From Bacteroidota bacterium (lineage in GTDB: Bacteria > Bacteroidota > Bacteroidia > SXHM01): a stretch of 39,315 nt of DNA. The notes beneath the pieces are model-generated. The model was not told where the DNA came from. It did not search any database and was given only the letters and a program-made list of their open reading frames with translations. This document shows positions 32,608 through 39,315 of the stretch, piece by piece. The stretch's first letter is position 1. Each line of letters opens with the position of its first letter. The DNA lies in contig CANKAM010000034.1 of the NCBI GenBank assembly GCA_947479755.1, positions 1 through 39,315 of the forward strand, in the 5' to 3' direction. The position numbers were made by a program, and so were the translations under genes.

Positions 32608-33744
32608 TTATACAACCGTTAATAGCGAAAATGCATAGGAGAACCGAGCGCTTTCAGGAACCAGTAAAAGAATTTTTTGTCCTTTCTTCAGTTTGTCTGA
32701 TTTGTGCAATTCTTCCAGCATGAGGAAGATTGATGCTGCCCCAATATTACCGACTTGTACCAGATTGGTAAACCATTTTTCTTCAGGGAAAGGAATACCA
32801 TTGGAAGCCATTTCATCCATCATTTTCTTGCGGAAGAACTCAGATGATATATGAGGCAATACAAAATCAATTTTGGCAGAATCGATGTTGTGTTTTTTCA
32901 GTGTTTCGGCCAGTTTTTTCACACCAATGGTAACTATGAATTTGTCCAGCATTTTCACATCCTGTTTCAGCGAGAAAATAGATTTCTCCAACCATTCATG
33001 TTCTTCGTATTCTTTCCAGCCTTTCAGGCTTCCGTCTTCTTTTTTATCGGCACCGGCATACATGCAGGTTTCTAATTCTCCTGCAAACGAGAATAAATCC
33101 ATCCACTCAATTTTGAACGAGAGGCCATCAGCAGCAGGTGTATTCTGCAACAGGGCAGCACCTGCACCATCAGAAAGCATCCAACGTAAAAAATCTTTTT
33201 CAAAAGCCAATACTGGAAGTTCATCTAACTCCCGATGACTGCGTGTTTCTTCTTCAAAATTGCGTGCAAGCATCCATGATGATGTTTGTTCAGAACCTGC
33301 GCAAACAGCATTGTTTTCGCCTGAAAGAACCGACATATAAGCATATTTCATAGCATGCATTCCAGCACAGCAGGCACCTGAAAAAGTAACAACTTCGGTA
33401 ACAGGACTTGCTAATTCACCATGCACCATCGAGCCATGCGATGGCAATAACTGATCAGGAGAAGTAGTGCCGCAGGCAAGTAGTTGCATGTCGGCAGGAT
33501 TGAAATCTTTACCGAATAAACCTTTTACGGCTTCTGCTGTAAGCCCGGCATTGTTGTGGGTGATGTTGCCCTCTTTATCCAAGGCGTAGTAACGTGTTTT
33601 TATTCCGTTGTTGCGCAACACTATTCGCCTTCCGCGTGAGGGTTTGCCGTCAATCATACCCAAAATGCCTTCCATTTCATCATTTGAAACAGGGCTGTTG
33701 GGCAAAAATTTAGCTAAACGGGTTATGTAGACTTCCTTACTCAA
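32608..33744 (-). CDS. Beta-ketoacyl-ACP synthase III-like ketosynthase
   Basis: This 378-residue thiolase-fold enzyme begins with TTG (MSKEVYITRLAKFLPN). The predicted triad is Cys126 in SGACCAGMHAM, His298 in VLPHISSEFF and Asn333 in VGNIGAAS. It is longer than FabH (about 317) and lacks the usual H-Q-A-N motif, so it belongs to the secondary-metabolism branch, comparable to DarB or CerJ. It joins acyl groups by decarboxylative condensation, or acts as an acyltransferase. It is the first gene of a six-gene operon, with TATTTTTG 29 nt before the start. Confidence 0.88.
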   Translation of the reverse strand: MSKEVYITRLAKFLPNSPVSNDEMEGILGMIDGKPSRGRRIVLRNNGIKTRYYALDKEGNITHNNAGLTAEAVKGLFGKDFNPADMQLLACGTTSPDQLLPSHGSMVHGELASPVTEVVTFSGACCAGMHAMKYAYMSVLSGENNAVCAGSEQTSSWMLARNFEEETRSHRELDELPVLAFEKDFLRWMLSDGAGAALLQNTPAADGLSFKIEWMDLFSFAGELETCMYAGADKKEDGSLKGWKEYEEHEWLEKSIFSLKQDVKMLDKFIVTIGVKKLAETLKKHNIDSAKIDFVLPHISSEFFRKKMMDEMASNGIPFPEEKWFTNLVQVGNIGAASIFLMLEELHKSDKLKKGQKILLLVPESARFSYAFSLLTVV

Positions 33745-33773
33745 TTTCCGGGCAGATTTTTATCAGGGGAGCG

Positions 33774-33781
33774 CAAAAATA
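33774..33781 (-). promoter_or_regulatory. -7 box TATTTTTG for the ketosynthase operon
   Basis: The minus strand reads TATTTTTG, 29 nt before the TTG start at 33744. It is the only good box found upstream of the six tightly packed genes 33744-28681. Confidence 0.5.
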
Positions 33782-33895
33782 GCAGATGTTTTTGGTTTAG
33801 CAATAGCCGCTTTCCTAGCCTTTGTTGTTAATGCTTTCTAGAATGCTGATTATTATGGCTTAATAACACGTATGCGTATTTATTGTTCTGAAAAA

Positions 33896-34771
33896 TTAAT
33901 TCCGCTGCTTGTTTCTTATTTCCTGAAGAAGTTCGTTATTTTTCTTTTCCAAATCCAGAATTTTTTCTTCAAGCGAAATAACGGTGTCGTGCATTTTGCC
34001 GATGTCTTTTAATCCTTTCTCCAGAGTTGTTCTGCTTTCGCGGTTCATCTCATCAATAAAAATGGAGTTAATGAGCGAAAGACCAAGAATACTTCCGAAC
34101 AGAATAATTGCAGCAAAATAAATCTTGGTAAAAAATCCTTTTAGAGGGCTGGCATGAGTAACAATGTTTGTAGTTACATCAAAAAAGCCATCACCCGAAA
34201 ATACAATGAATGTGGAGAAAAAACTTTCAAAGCCATTGGAGAAATATTTGGGTGAATTGTGTTTGAAAAGACTGACATTGATAAGTGAAATAATGGTGGT
34301 GTAAATAAGGAATGAAATCAGAATAAACGATACGGAGCGAAGCGCTTTAAATACGCTGCGTGCAATTTCATTGGCGTTTGGAATAAACTCAATAACGCGA
34401 ACGAGCTTAAAAATTCTCAGCGCACGGAATACCACAAAAAATTCAATGAACACACCGTGTGTACTAAATGCAAGTAGTAGCGAAGGCACAGAACAGGAAA
34501 TAGCAATAAAGTCAACGTAATGCCACGAATCTTTAAAGTATTCTTTTATGCCAACAGAAAAATTGCGGAAAGCACCTTCGTGCGAAAAAAGAATTTTAAC
34601 AAGCAGTTCGCAAAGGAAATAAATGGTAAAAGCATGATCAGTCCAAATAAATAATGGAAAATAAGCAGACAGCGAATCAAACGAATGCAGATAAATAACA
34701 AAGGTATTAAGCAGGATGCCTGCCAATATCAGTTTCTCGCTGTAAAAATGACTGACTATCTTTTTCATCAA
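33896..34771 (-). CDS. Voltage-gated-type ion channel subunit with unusual filter
   Basis: This 291-residue protein has six membrane segments. The S4 carries positive residues every third position (Arg116, Arg119, Lys122, Arg125 in FRALRIFKLVRVIEF). The pore loop lies at about 180-200 between S5 and S6. The filter reads FIVFSGDGFFDV, neither the T-V-G-Y-G of potassium channels nor the L-E-S-W of bacterial sodium channels. A C-terminal coiled coil (about 262-288, LEEKILDLEKKNNELLQEI) resembles the tetramerisation tail of bacterial sodium channels. It is probably a tetrameric cation channel of uncertain selectivity. It sits between two arms of the biosynthetic locus and may be unrelated to it. 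Confidence 0.88.
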   Translation of the reverse strand: MMKKIVSHFYSEKLILAGILLNTFVIYLHSFDSLSAYFPLFIWTDHAFTIYFLCELLVKILFSHEGAFRNFSVGIKEYFKDSWHYVDFIAISCSVPSLLLAFSTHGVFIEFFVVFRALRIFKLVRVIEFIPNANEIARSVFKALRSVSFILISFLIYTTIISLINVSLFKHNSPKYFSNGFESFFSTFIVFSGDGFFDVTTNIVTHASPLKGFFTKIYFAAIILFGSILGLSLINSIFIDEMNRESRTTLEKGLKDIGKMHDTVISLEEKILDLEKKNNELLQEIRNKQRN

Positions 34772-34840
34772 TGCAAAGTAAACAATATTTTTATTTGACT
34801 GTTATCACATAATTCTTAGACTGTCTGTAATTCCTTTATT

Positions 34841-34848
34841 TATTTTTG
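34841..34848 (+). promoter_or_regulatory. -7 box TATTTTTG for the flavoprotein gene
   Basis: An exact TAnnTTTG match lies 21 nt before the ATG at 34870. Confidence 0.5.
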
Positions 34849-34869
34849 CAGTCCTAAGTAAAGAAAAAT

Positions 34870-36579
34870 ATGCAGAAAAAATACGATGTTGTTATTTTGG
34901 GTGGCGGACTTGCAGGTCTCACACTTTCCATTCAACTAAAAAATGCAAAGCCTGATATTTCAATCCTCTTGCTAGAGCGCAGAGATACAGCAGCACCTTT
35001 AGCTGCTCATAAAGTAGGCGAATCAACTGTTGAGCTTGCCAGTCATTACCTACGCGAAGTGCTGGATTTAAAAGGCTATCTGGAAGAACACGAACTGCCA
35101 AAACATGGTTTGCGTTTCTTTTTCAAATCACATACTAAGGAAGATATTGCAAGTCGTGTAGAATTAGGACCTCGCTATCGCTTGCCTGTTCCAAGTCATC
35201 AGTTAGACCGCGGAACACTGGAAAACTACATGACAAAACTTACACAGGAGAAAGGTTCAGATTATTTGCTGGGAGCAAAGGTCAGTAATGTGGAATTGGT
35301 TAGTGGTCCAGAGTCCACAGATCACAGTCATAAAGTGAGTTATATAAAAGACGGTGTGGAAGAAACTGTTTCCTGTCGCTGGGTAGCTGACGCTTCGGGA
35401 AGAGGAAGTATTTTAAAACGTAAACTGCAATTTCAGAAACCAATGGAACATCATATCAATACATCATGGTGGCGTTTGAAAGGTGTTATTGATATTGATG
35501 ATTGGAGTGATAACAAAGAATGGAAAAATTATCTGGAACCCAATTTGCGTTATCTGAGCACGGTTCATTTTTTAGATAAAGGTTATTGGTTGTGGGTAAT
35601 TCCACTGGGCACAAAAAATACAAGTATTGGTATTGTTGCTGACCCTGATATTCATCCGTTTGATACATTTAATACCTATGAAAAATCAGTAGAATGGATG
35701 AAAGTGAACGAACCGCTTGCCTATAAAATGCTGGAACCATTGGGCAGGGGAGAAGGTCTTCTTGATTTCAGAATTCTTAAGCATTTTGCGCACCATACAC
35801 AACGCATTTATTCTTCTAACCGCTGGGCGGTTACCGGTGAATCGGGTGCTTTCCTTGACCCGTTCTATTCACCCGGAAGCGATTTTATTTCACTGAACAA
35901 TACCTGGCTTGGCGATTTGATTTTGCGTGACCTTGCTGGTGAAGACATTGCTCTGCGAGCGCAGATTTATGAACAAGCCCATCTGGCCTGGGTTGACAGC
36001 TTTCTACCTATTTACCAGGAGAAATATAAGCTGATGGGCAACGCACAGATTATGGTCATGAAAATTTTCTGGGATTGGGCTGTTTACTGGGCTATTCCTT
36101 GTGTATTGTTTGTAAATAATGCCTTTACAGATTTGAAATTACTGCGTGAATTATTTGCATCTGAAAAAGGTTTAGGACGCAAGTTTGCAGACCTGCACAA
36201 ACGAATGCAGGATTTCTTTTTGGAATGGCTACCCTATGAAAATCGCATTTTTGAACACAGATACATTGACCCGTTTGACCTTGCTATGCTGCGTGAATTT
36301 CAGTCGGCAATAACTGTTGATATGGAATCTAAAGATTTGATGAAACAGGTGGCTGTTAACCTTAACAAACTTGAACAAATGGCTGTTGCAATGTTTCGTT
36401 TGGTAAGTACTCAAGTGAAAGGAACTTCACCGGATATAAGGGTAAATCCTTATACAATAACTCTGAAAGGTGAAGTAGATACTTCCAGTGATGAAGCGAT
36501 TGTGCCTTCTGAAGAAATTGTAAAAGACGTAGAAGTGATGTGGTTTTATGAGAATGAGTCCGCGGTCCGTAGTCGCTAG
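34870..36579 (+). CDS. FAD-dependent oxidoreductase of the flavin halogenase superfamily
   Basis: This 569-residue protein has the FAD dinucleotide motif GGGLAG (11-16), KVGEST (48-53) where halogenases have GVGEAT, the WLWVIP form of W-x-W-x-I-P at 240-245, and GESGAFLDPFYSPGSDF (323-339) in the FAD C-terminal site. W-x-W-x-I-P marks flavin-dependent halogenases, but some members of the superfamily do other oxidations, and the tunnel Lys cannot be placed by eye. The C-terminal 200 residues are helical and not typical of tryptophan halogenases. A ring or acyl chain made by the neighbouring ketosynthase is a possible substrate. Confidence 0.88.
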   Translation: MQKKYDVVILGGGLAGLTLSIQLKNAKPDISILLLERRDTAAPLAAHKVGESTVELASHYLREVLDLKGYLEEHELPKHGLRFFFKSHTKEDIASRVELGPRYRLPVPSHQLDRGTLENYMTKLTQEKGSDYLLGAKVSNVELVSGPESTDHSHKVSYIKDGVEETVSCRWVADASGRGSILKRKLQFQKPMEHHINTSWWRLKGVIDIDDWSDNKEWKNYLEPNLRYLSTVHFLDKGYWLWVIPLGTKNTSIGIVADPDIHPFDTFNTYEKSVEWMKVNEPLAYKMLEPLGRGEGLLDFRILKHFAHHTQRIYSSNRWAVTGESGAFLDPFYSPGSDFISLNNTWLGDLILRDLAGEDIALRAQIYEQAHLAWVDSFLPIYQEKYKLMGNAQIMVMKIFWDWAVYWAIPCVLFVNNAFTDLKLLRELFASEKGLGRKFADLHKRMQDFFLEWLPYENRIFEHRYIDPFDLAMLREFQSAITVDMESKDLMKQVAVNLNKLEQMAVAMFRLVSTQVKGTSPDIRVNPYTITLKGEVDTSSDEAIVPSEEIVKDVEVMWFYENESAVRSR

Positions 36580-36594
36580 TCAATAGTAGCAGCC

Positions 36595-37419
36595 ATGAAT
36601 ACAGCCGCACAAAAAATGGAATTCATTCGCGAAGTCTATCAGGCTGCGAAAGTTTTTTGTGCAGGGGAAAGCGATTTGGAGAAGATTGTTGATTATTGCG
36701 AAAGTTCAGATAGCGAGTTTCGTTCCATTGCCTATGAAGCGGCTTCCATGCAAATTGGATTGCGTGATTTTGCAGCCAATAACCAATTGCAAATCTGGAA
36801 ATATTTTGCAGATGATTTGGCAAAACCACATGCAGCACAGATTTATGCAGGTTTGGGTTGGGCAATAGCACAAGAGGTTTTGGAGTTAGAACAACTAATA
36901 GAAAGTTTTCCTCCATTGCTGCGCTATCGTGTTGCCGATGGCTGTGGTTATTACGATGGAACTTTCCGCAATCGCCAAACGGTTCGCATGAAAGCAGTGC
37001 CAACCTATATTCCGGAAAAAGCATTGCCCGCATATTATCAGGGTCTTGGCCGCAGCCTCTGGTATATCAGTAAGGGTGATGCTGCAAAGACAAATGAACT
37101 ATTAGTTGGCTTTCCGGAATTGCGCCATTCAGATATGTGGCGCGGTGTAGGAATTGCAGTTACTTATGTCGGAGGTTGTGATGAGGCAACTCTGAATGAA
37201 TTGAAAATTTTTTCAGGCAATTTTTTTCCGCAATTTAAATGCGGTGTTGCACTGGCTGCACGCTCAAGAATGCAGGCAGGAAGTATCACAGAAGATACTG
37301 AATTGTGTTCGCACATAATTTGTAATTATTCTGCTGCACAGGCAAGTCATCTTACTGTTGATTTAGAAGGTGATGATTACTTTCAATGGCTTAATAGCAT
37401 TGAAAATTCTTTTCTGTAA
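36595..37419 (+). CDS. DUF1702-family protein
   Basis: This 274-residue soluble protein starts 15 nt after the flavoprotein gene. It has the glycine-rich segments AQIYAGLGWAIAQE, VADGCGYYDGTFRNRQTV, YYQGLGRSLWYISKGD and MWRGVGIAVTYVGG, which I recognise as the DUF1702 pattern. The family is known next to enediyne and other polyketide loci, but its biochemical role is not settled. Residues 170-190 look like a repeat of the 110-130 segment, suggesting internal duplication. It is co-transcribed with the flavoprotein. Confidence 0.78.
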   Translation: MNTAAQKMEFIREVYQAAKVFCAGESDLEKIVDYCESSDSEFRSIAYEAASMQIGLRDFAANNQLQIWKYFADDLAKPHAAQIYAGLGWAIAQEVLELEQLIESFPPLLRYRVADGCGYYDGTFRNRQTVRMKAVPTYIPEKALPAYYQGLGRSLWYISKGDAAKTNELLVGFPELRHSDMWRGVGIAVTYVGGCDEATLNELKIFSGNFFPQFKCGVALAARSRMQAGSITEDTELCSHIICNYSAAQASHLTVDLEGDDYFQWLNSIENSFL

Positions 37420-37451
37420 CATTAGTCACCAACCACAACTTCGGGTAGCTG

Positions 37452-37459
37452 TAGTTTTG
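37452..37459 (+). promoter_or_regulatory. -7 box TAGTTTTG for the half-TSUP gene
   Basis: An exact TAnnTTTG match lies 22 nt before the ATG at 37482. Confidence 0.5.
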
Positions 37460-37481
37460 TGTCAACAAAAACAAAACACAG

Positions 37482-37856
37482 ATGGATATTCAAAATACAA
37501 TAGTAATAGCATTGATTGGCATTGTAAGCGGGATGCTGGGCGGTATGCTTGGTTTGGGCGGGGCAATCATTATTATTCCCGCAATGGTAATGTTACTTGG
37601 CTACTCGCAGCAAATGGCGCAGGGTACAGCATTGATGATGATGGTGCTTCCCGTTGGAGCATTGGCTGTTTTTCAATATTATCAGAAAAGTTTTGTGGAT
37701 GTGAAGGCTTCATTGGTTATGGCCCTGTTTTTTATGGCAGGCAGTTATTTCGGAGCAAAGTTTGCCACCGATATCCCGCAACTGTTGCTGAAGCGCGTGT
37801 TTGCTGTTATGTTGATTATTATTGCTGCTAAAATGTTGTTCATTGATAAAAACTAA
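37482..37856 (+). CDS. Half-length TSUP (TauE/SafE) permease
   Basis: This 124-residue protein has four membrane segments and contains a single TSUP repeat: IGIVSGMLGGMLGLGGAIII, then a loop and three more segments. Full TSUP proteins have two such repeats (compare 19598-20506), so this one presumably works as a homodimer. The frame is clean and followed 5 nt later by a methyltransferase gene, so truncation is unlikely. The family moves sulfite, thiosulfate or related anions, which fits the rhodanese further downstream. Confidence 0.85.
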   Translation: MDIQNTIVIALIGIVSGMLGGMLGLGGAIIIIPAMVMLLGYSQQMAQGTALMMMVLPVGALAVFQYYQKSFVDVKASLVMALFFMAGSYFGAKFATDIPQLLLKRVFAVMLIIIAAKMLFIDKN

Positions 37857-37861
37857 AACCC

Positions 37862-38497
37862 ATGGAAACTAAAAATAAAGAAATTGTATGCTGCTCGTGC
37901 GACCCGAAAGAAAAAGATTTAGGTCAGCAATTTTGGGATAACCAATATCAAAGTAATACTACCGGATGGGATCTGGGCGCAGTGTCGCCCCCGTTGAAAA
38001 CCTACATTGACCAACTGCAAAACAAAAACCTTCGCATTCTTATTCCCGGTTGCGGAAATACCTATGAAGCAGAATATCTATTGCAGCAGGGTTTTGCCAA
38101 TGTTACACTGATTGATATTGCGCCAACGCTGGTAACTAAATTGAAAGGGAAATTCAAAGACAATAAAAGCATCAACATTATTCTTGGTGATTTTTTTGAG
38201 CATAGCGGTGCGTATGATTTAATTCTTGAGCAGACTTTTTTCTGCGCACTAAATCCTTCGCTTCGCACAGCCTATCGCGATAAAATGCTTACGCTGCTTG
38301 CGCCCGGAGGCAAACTGACCGGACTGCTTTTTAATAAAGTGTTTGAAAAAGAAGGACCGCCTTTTGGGGGAAGTAAACAGGAATACGAACAGCTTTTTAA
38401 AACAGGCTTTAAATTTATTACCTGTGAGCCCTGTTACAATTCTGTTGCGCCACGAGCAGACAGTGAACTTTTTATTATTCTGCAAAAAGCTTTGTAA
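37862..38497 (+). CDS. SAM-dependent methyltransferase, TPMT family
   Basis: This 211-residue protein has FWDNQYQSNTTGWDLGAVSP (about 24-43), the N-terminal mark of thiopurine methyltransferase-like enzymes, and the SAM loop RILIPGCGNTYEAEYL (about 58-73). GDFFEHSGAYDLILEQTFFC follows. It transfers a methyl group to sulfur, selenium or tellurium compounds in known relatives. An extra Cys-rich N-terminus (CCSCDP) could bind a metal or metalloid. It lies between the half-TSUP permease and the DUF6132/rhodanese pair, which also points to sulfur or chalcogen handling. Confidence 0.88.
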   Translation: METKNKEIVCCSCDPKEKDLGQQFWDNQYQSNTTGWDLGAVSPPLKTYIDQLQNKNLRILIPGCGNTYEAEYLLQQGFANVTLIDIAPTLVTKLKGKFKDNKSINIILGDFFEHSGAYDLILEQTFFCALNPSLRTAYRDKMLTLLAPGGKLTGLLFNKVFEKEGPPFGGSKQEYEQLFKTGFKFITCEPCYNSVAPRADSELFIILQKAL

Positions 38498-38529
38498 CAT
38501 AAGTAGCTGTGTGCAGGCCGCTGATGTGG

Positions 38530-38537
38530 TAATTTTG
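38530..38537 (+). promoter_or_regulatory. -7 box TAATTTTG for DUF6132/rhodanese
   Basis: An exact TAnnTTTG match lies 19 nt before the ATG at 38557. Confidence 0.5.
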
Positions 38538-38556
38538 CACCTGAAAAAAATAAACA

Positions 38557-38775
38557 ATGAACTTTATTAAAAAATATTTACTCACCATCATTGGCGTTGC
38601 AGTAGGTGCAGTTGCGGGTTATCTCTACTATCATTATGTAGGTTGCGCCAGCGGAACCTGCGCCATAACTTCAAAGCCGCTTAACAGCACACTGTATGGC
38701 GCTATGATGGGTGGGCTGTTTTTTAACATGTTTCAAAAAGATAAAATCACCAATAACACCAATAACAATGACTAA
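38557..38775 (+). CDS. DUF6132-family small membrane protein
   Basis: This 72-residue protein has an N-terminal membrane segment (about 6-27), the cysteine motif GCASGTCAITSKP (about 29-41) and a second hydrophobic stretch (about 46-60), matching the DUF6132 pattern of Bacteroidota. The two Cys residues may take part in sulfur transfer or redox; this is inference. Its 3' end overlaps the rhodanese start by 8 nt, indicating coupled translation. Confidence 0.8.
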   Translation: MNFIKKYLLTIIGVAVGAVAGYLYYHYVGCASGTCAITSKPLNSTLYGAMMGGLFFNMFQKDKITNNTNNND

Positions 38776-39031
38776 CACTAAACAAACAATTGTAGACGTA
38801 AGAACTCCCGGAGAATTTATGGGAGGAAATGTAGCCGGTTCCATTAACATTCCTTTGCAGGAAATTCAGGAACGTCTGGATGAATTGAAATCACTTCCAC
38901 AACCTATTATTTTATGTTGCGCCAGCGGTGGCCGTAGCGGACAGGCAACATCATTTTTGCAGCGACAAGGTATTGACTGCGTAAACGGAGGCAGTTGGAT
39001 GGATGTAAACTATGATGTATACAACGGGTAA
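38768..39031 (+). CDS. Single-domain rhodanese-like protein
   Basis: This 87-residue protein starts at the ATG at 38768 (MTNTKQTIVDVRTPGEF). It has the rhodanese fold, VDVRTPGEFMGGNVAGSINI and the active loop CCASGGRSG with the catalytic Cys. It accepts and passes on sulfane sulfur. Tight coupling with DUF6132 and proximity to a TSUP half-permease suggest a small sulfur-transfer unit. The frame is open upstream to 38711, but that part only re-reads the DUF6132 gene. A terminator follows 18 nt later. Confidence 0.9.
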   Translation: MTNTKQTIVDVRTPGEFMGGNVAGSINIPLQEIQERLDELKSLPQPIILCCASGGRSGQATSFLQRQGIDCVNGGSWMDVNYDVYNG

Positions 39032-39048
39032 TTTCTAATAGTACTAAT

Positions 39049-39080
39049 AAAAAAGGCGACCCTTGGGTCGCCTTTTTTAT
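39049..39080 (+). terminator. Bidirectional rho-independent terminator
   Basis: AAAAAAGGCGACC and GGTCGCCTTTTTT form a perfect hairpin around CTTG. It serves the rhodanese unit and the convergent gene at 39100. Confidence 0.93.
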
Positions 39081-39099
39081 TAGAATTTACCAGAGTAAA

Positions 39100-39315
39100 T
39101 TATTTTTTTCCTGTCATAGCAATTTCCAATGCTACATCATTTGAAATAATCATGTCTTTGGCTCCTGTATCATATACAACATCATATTTTTTACGGTCAA
39201 AAGTCAACGTTCCTTTTGCATTAATTGTTCCGTTGTTTTCGGTAATGGAAATGTTCTTCAGTGTTTCAGTGTTTTCTTTTCCGCGAATTTTCAATGTTCC
39301 TGTAGCTTCGTTTCC
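39100..39315 (-). CDS. YceI-like protein, C-terminal part (5' partial)
   Basis: The last 71 codons of a minus-strand gene are open to the right edge. The visible part, GNEATGTLKIRG then GTINAKGTLTFDRKKYDVVY and DMIISNDVALEIAMTGKK, matches the end of YceI-like lipid-binding beta-barrels. Such proteins are periplasmic and bind polyisoprenoids. The N-terminus with a signal would lie outside the window, so a TTG at 39294 is not a real start. Confidence 0.85.
   Translation of the reverse strand, partial: GNEATGTLKIRGKENTETLKNISITENNGTINAKGTLTFDRKKYDVVYDTGAKDMIISNDVALEIAMTGKK

Noticed and set aside
28681-37419. Complete flexirubin or aryl polyene cluster
   Set aside because: No aromatase, acyl carrier protein, ammonia-lyase or additional ketosynthase is visible in the window.
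38711-38767. Longer rhodanese reading frame
   Set aside because: The extra 19 codons only re-read the DUF6132 gene; the domain begins right after the ATG at 38768.

Overview
The window comes from a member of the Bacteroidota, probably an environmental Chitinophagales/Sphingobacteriales-type genome. Evidence: a protein with a C-terminal type IX secretion sorting domain, a BatA-type VWA membrane protein, many -7 promoter boxes of the Bacteroidota form TAnnTTTG, frequent TTG/GTG starts and weak Shine-Dalgarno use. By eye, base composition is mixed: 1-2600 is very AT-rich, 2980-5700 is C-rich at third codon positions, and the rest is intermediate.

Layout. 1-2600: the end of a sensor histidine kinase, a NarL-type response regulator and two tandem SiaC-like (DUF1987) proteins. 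2650-3800: a small hypothetical gene divergent from an AraC-type regulator. 3800-5700: a palindromic REP-like element, a 21-nt-period tandem array and a signal-less protein with a helical N-half and a carboxypeptidase-regulatory-like beta domain. 5850-11470: isocitrate dehydrogenase kinase/phosphatase (AceK), an LptF/LptG permease and two GT4 glycosyltransferases, closed by a strong terminator. 11520-13000: a second helical-plus-beta-domain protein on the minus strand, again preceded by a 21-nt array, then a 7-nt VNTR. 13000-14660: three small lipoproteins. 14757-14829: tRNA-Lys(UUU).

14920-20510 (minus): ribBA, a dihydroorotase homologue lacking its HxH metal ligands, a BatA-like protein and a TSUP permease. 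20612-24322 (plus): an NlpC/P60 protein, a YD-repeat-like secreted protein and a lipoprotein oligopeptidase B. 24329-28668 (minus): a UPF0316/DUF2179 membrane protein, the T9SS cargo, a small secreted protein, a GNAT acetyltransferase and a UbiA prenyltransferase.

28681-37419 looks like a specialised-metabolite locus. A minus-strand operon carries a KAS III-like ketosynthase, a hotdog dehydratase-like protein, a small helical protein, a BtrH-like acyl transferase/peptidase-fold protein and a two-gene ABC-2 exporter. Across an ion-channel gene lie a plus-strand halogenase-type flavoprotein and a DUF1702 protein. No acyl carrier protein or aromatase is visible, so the product is unknown. 37482-39031 holds a half-length TSUP permease, a TPMT-like methyltransferase, DUF6132 and a rhodanese, suggesting sulfur handling. 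A partial YceI-like gene runs off the right edge.

The most unusual observations are: (i) two structurally similar, signal-less proteins each preceded by a degenerate array with a 21-nt (two helical turns) period and related unit sequence; (ii) a REP-like palindrome translated in frame inside a glycosyltransferase; (iii) the tandem SiaC-like pair beside a two-component system; (iv) the ketosynthase/BtrH/halogenase-like/DUF1702 locus; (v) an orphan AceK and a probably inactive dihydroorotase homologue.
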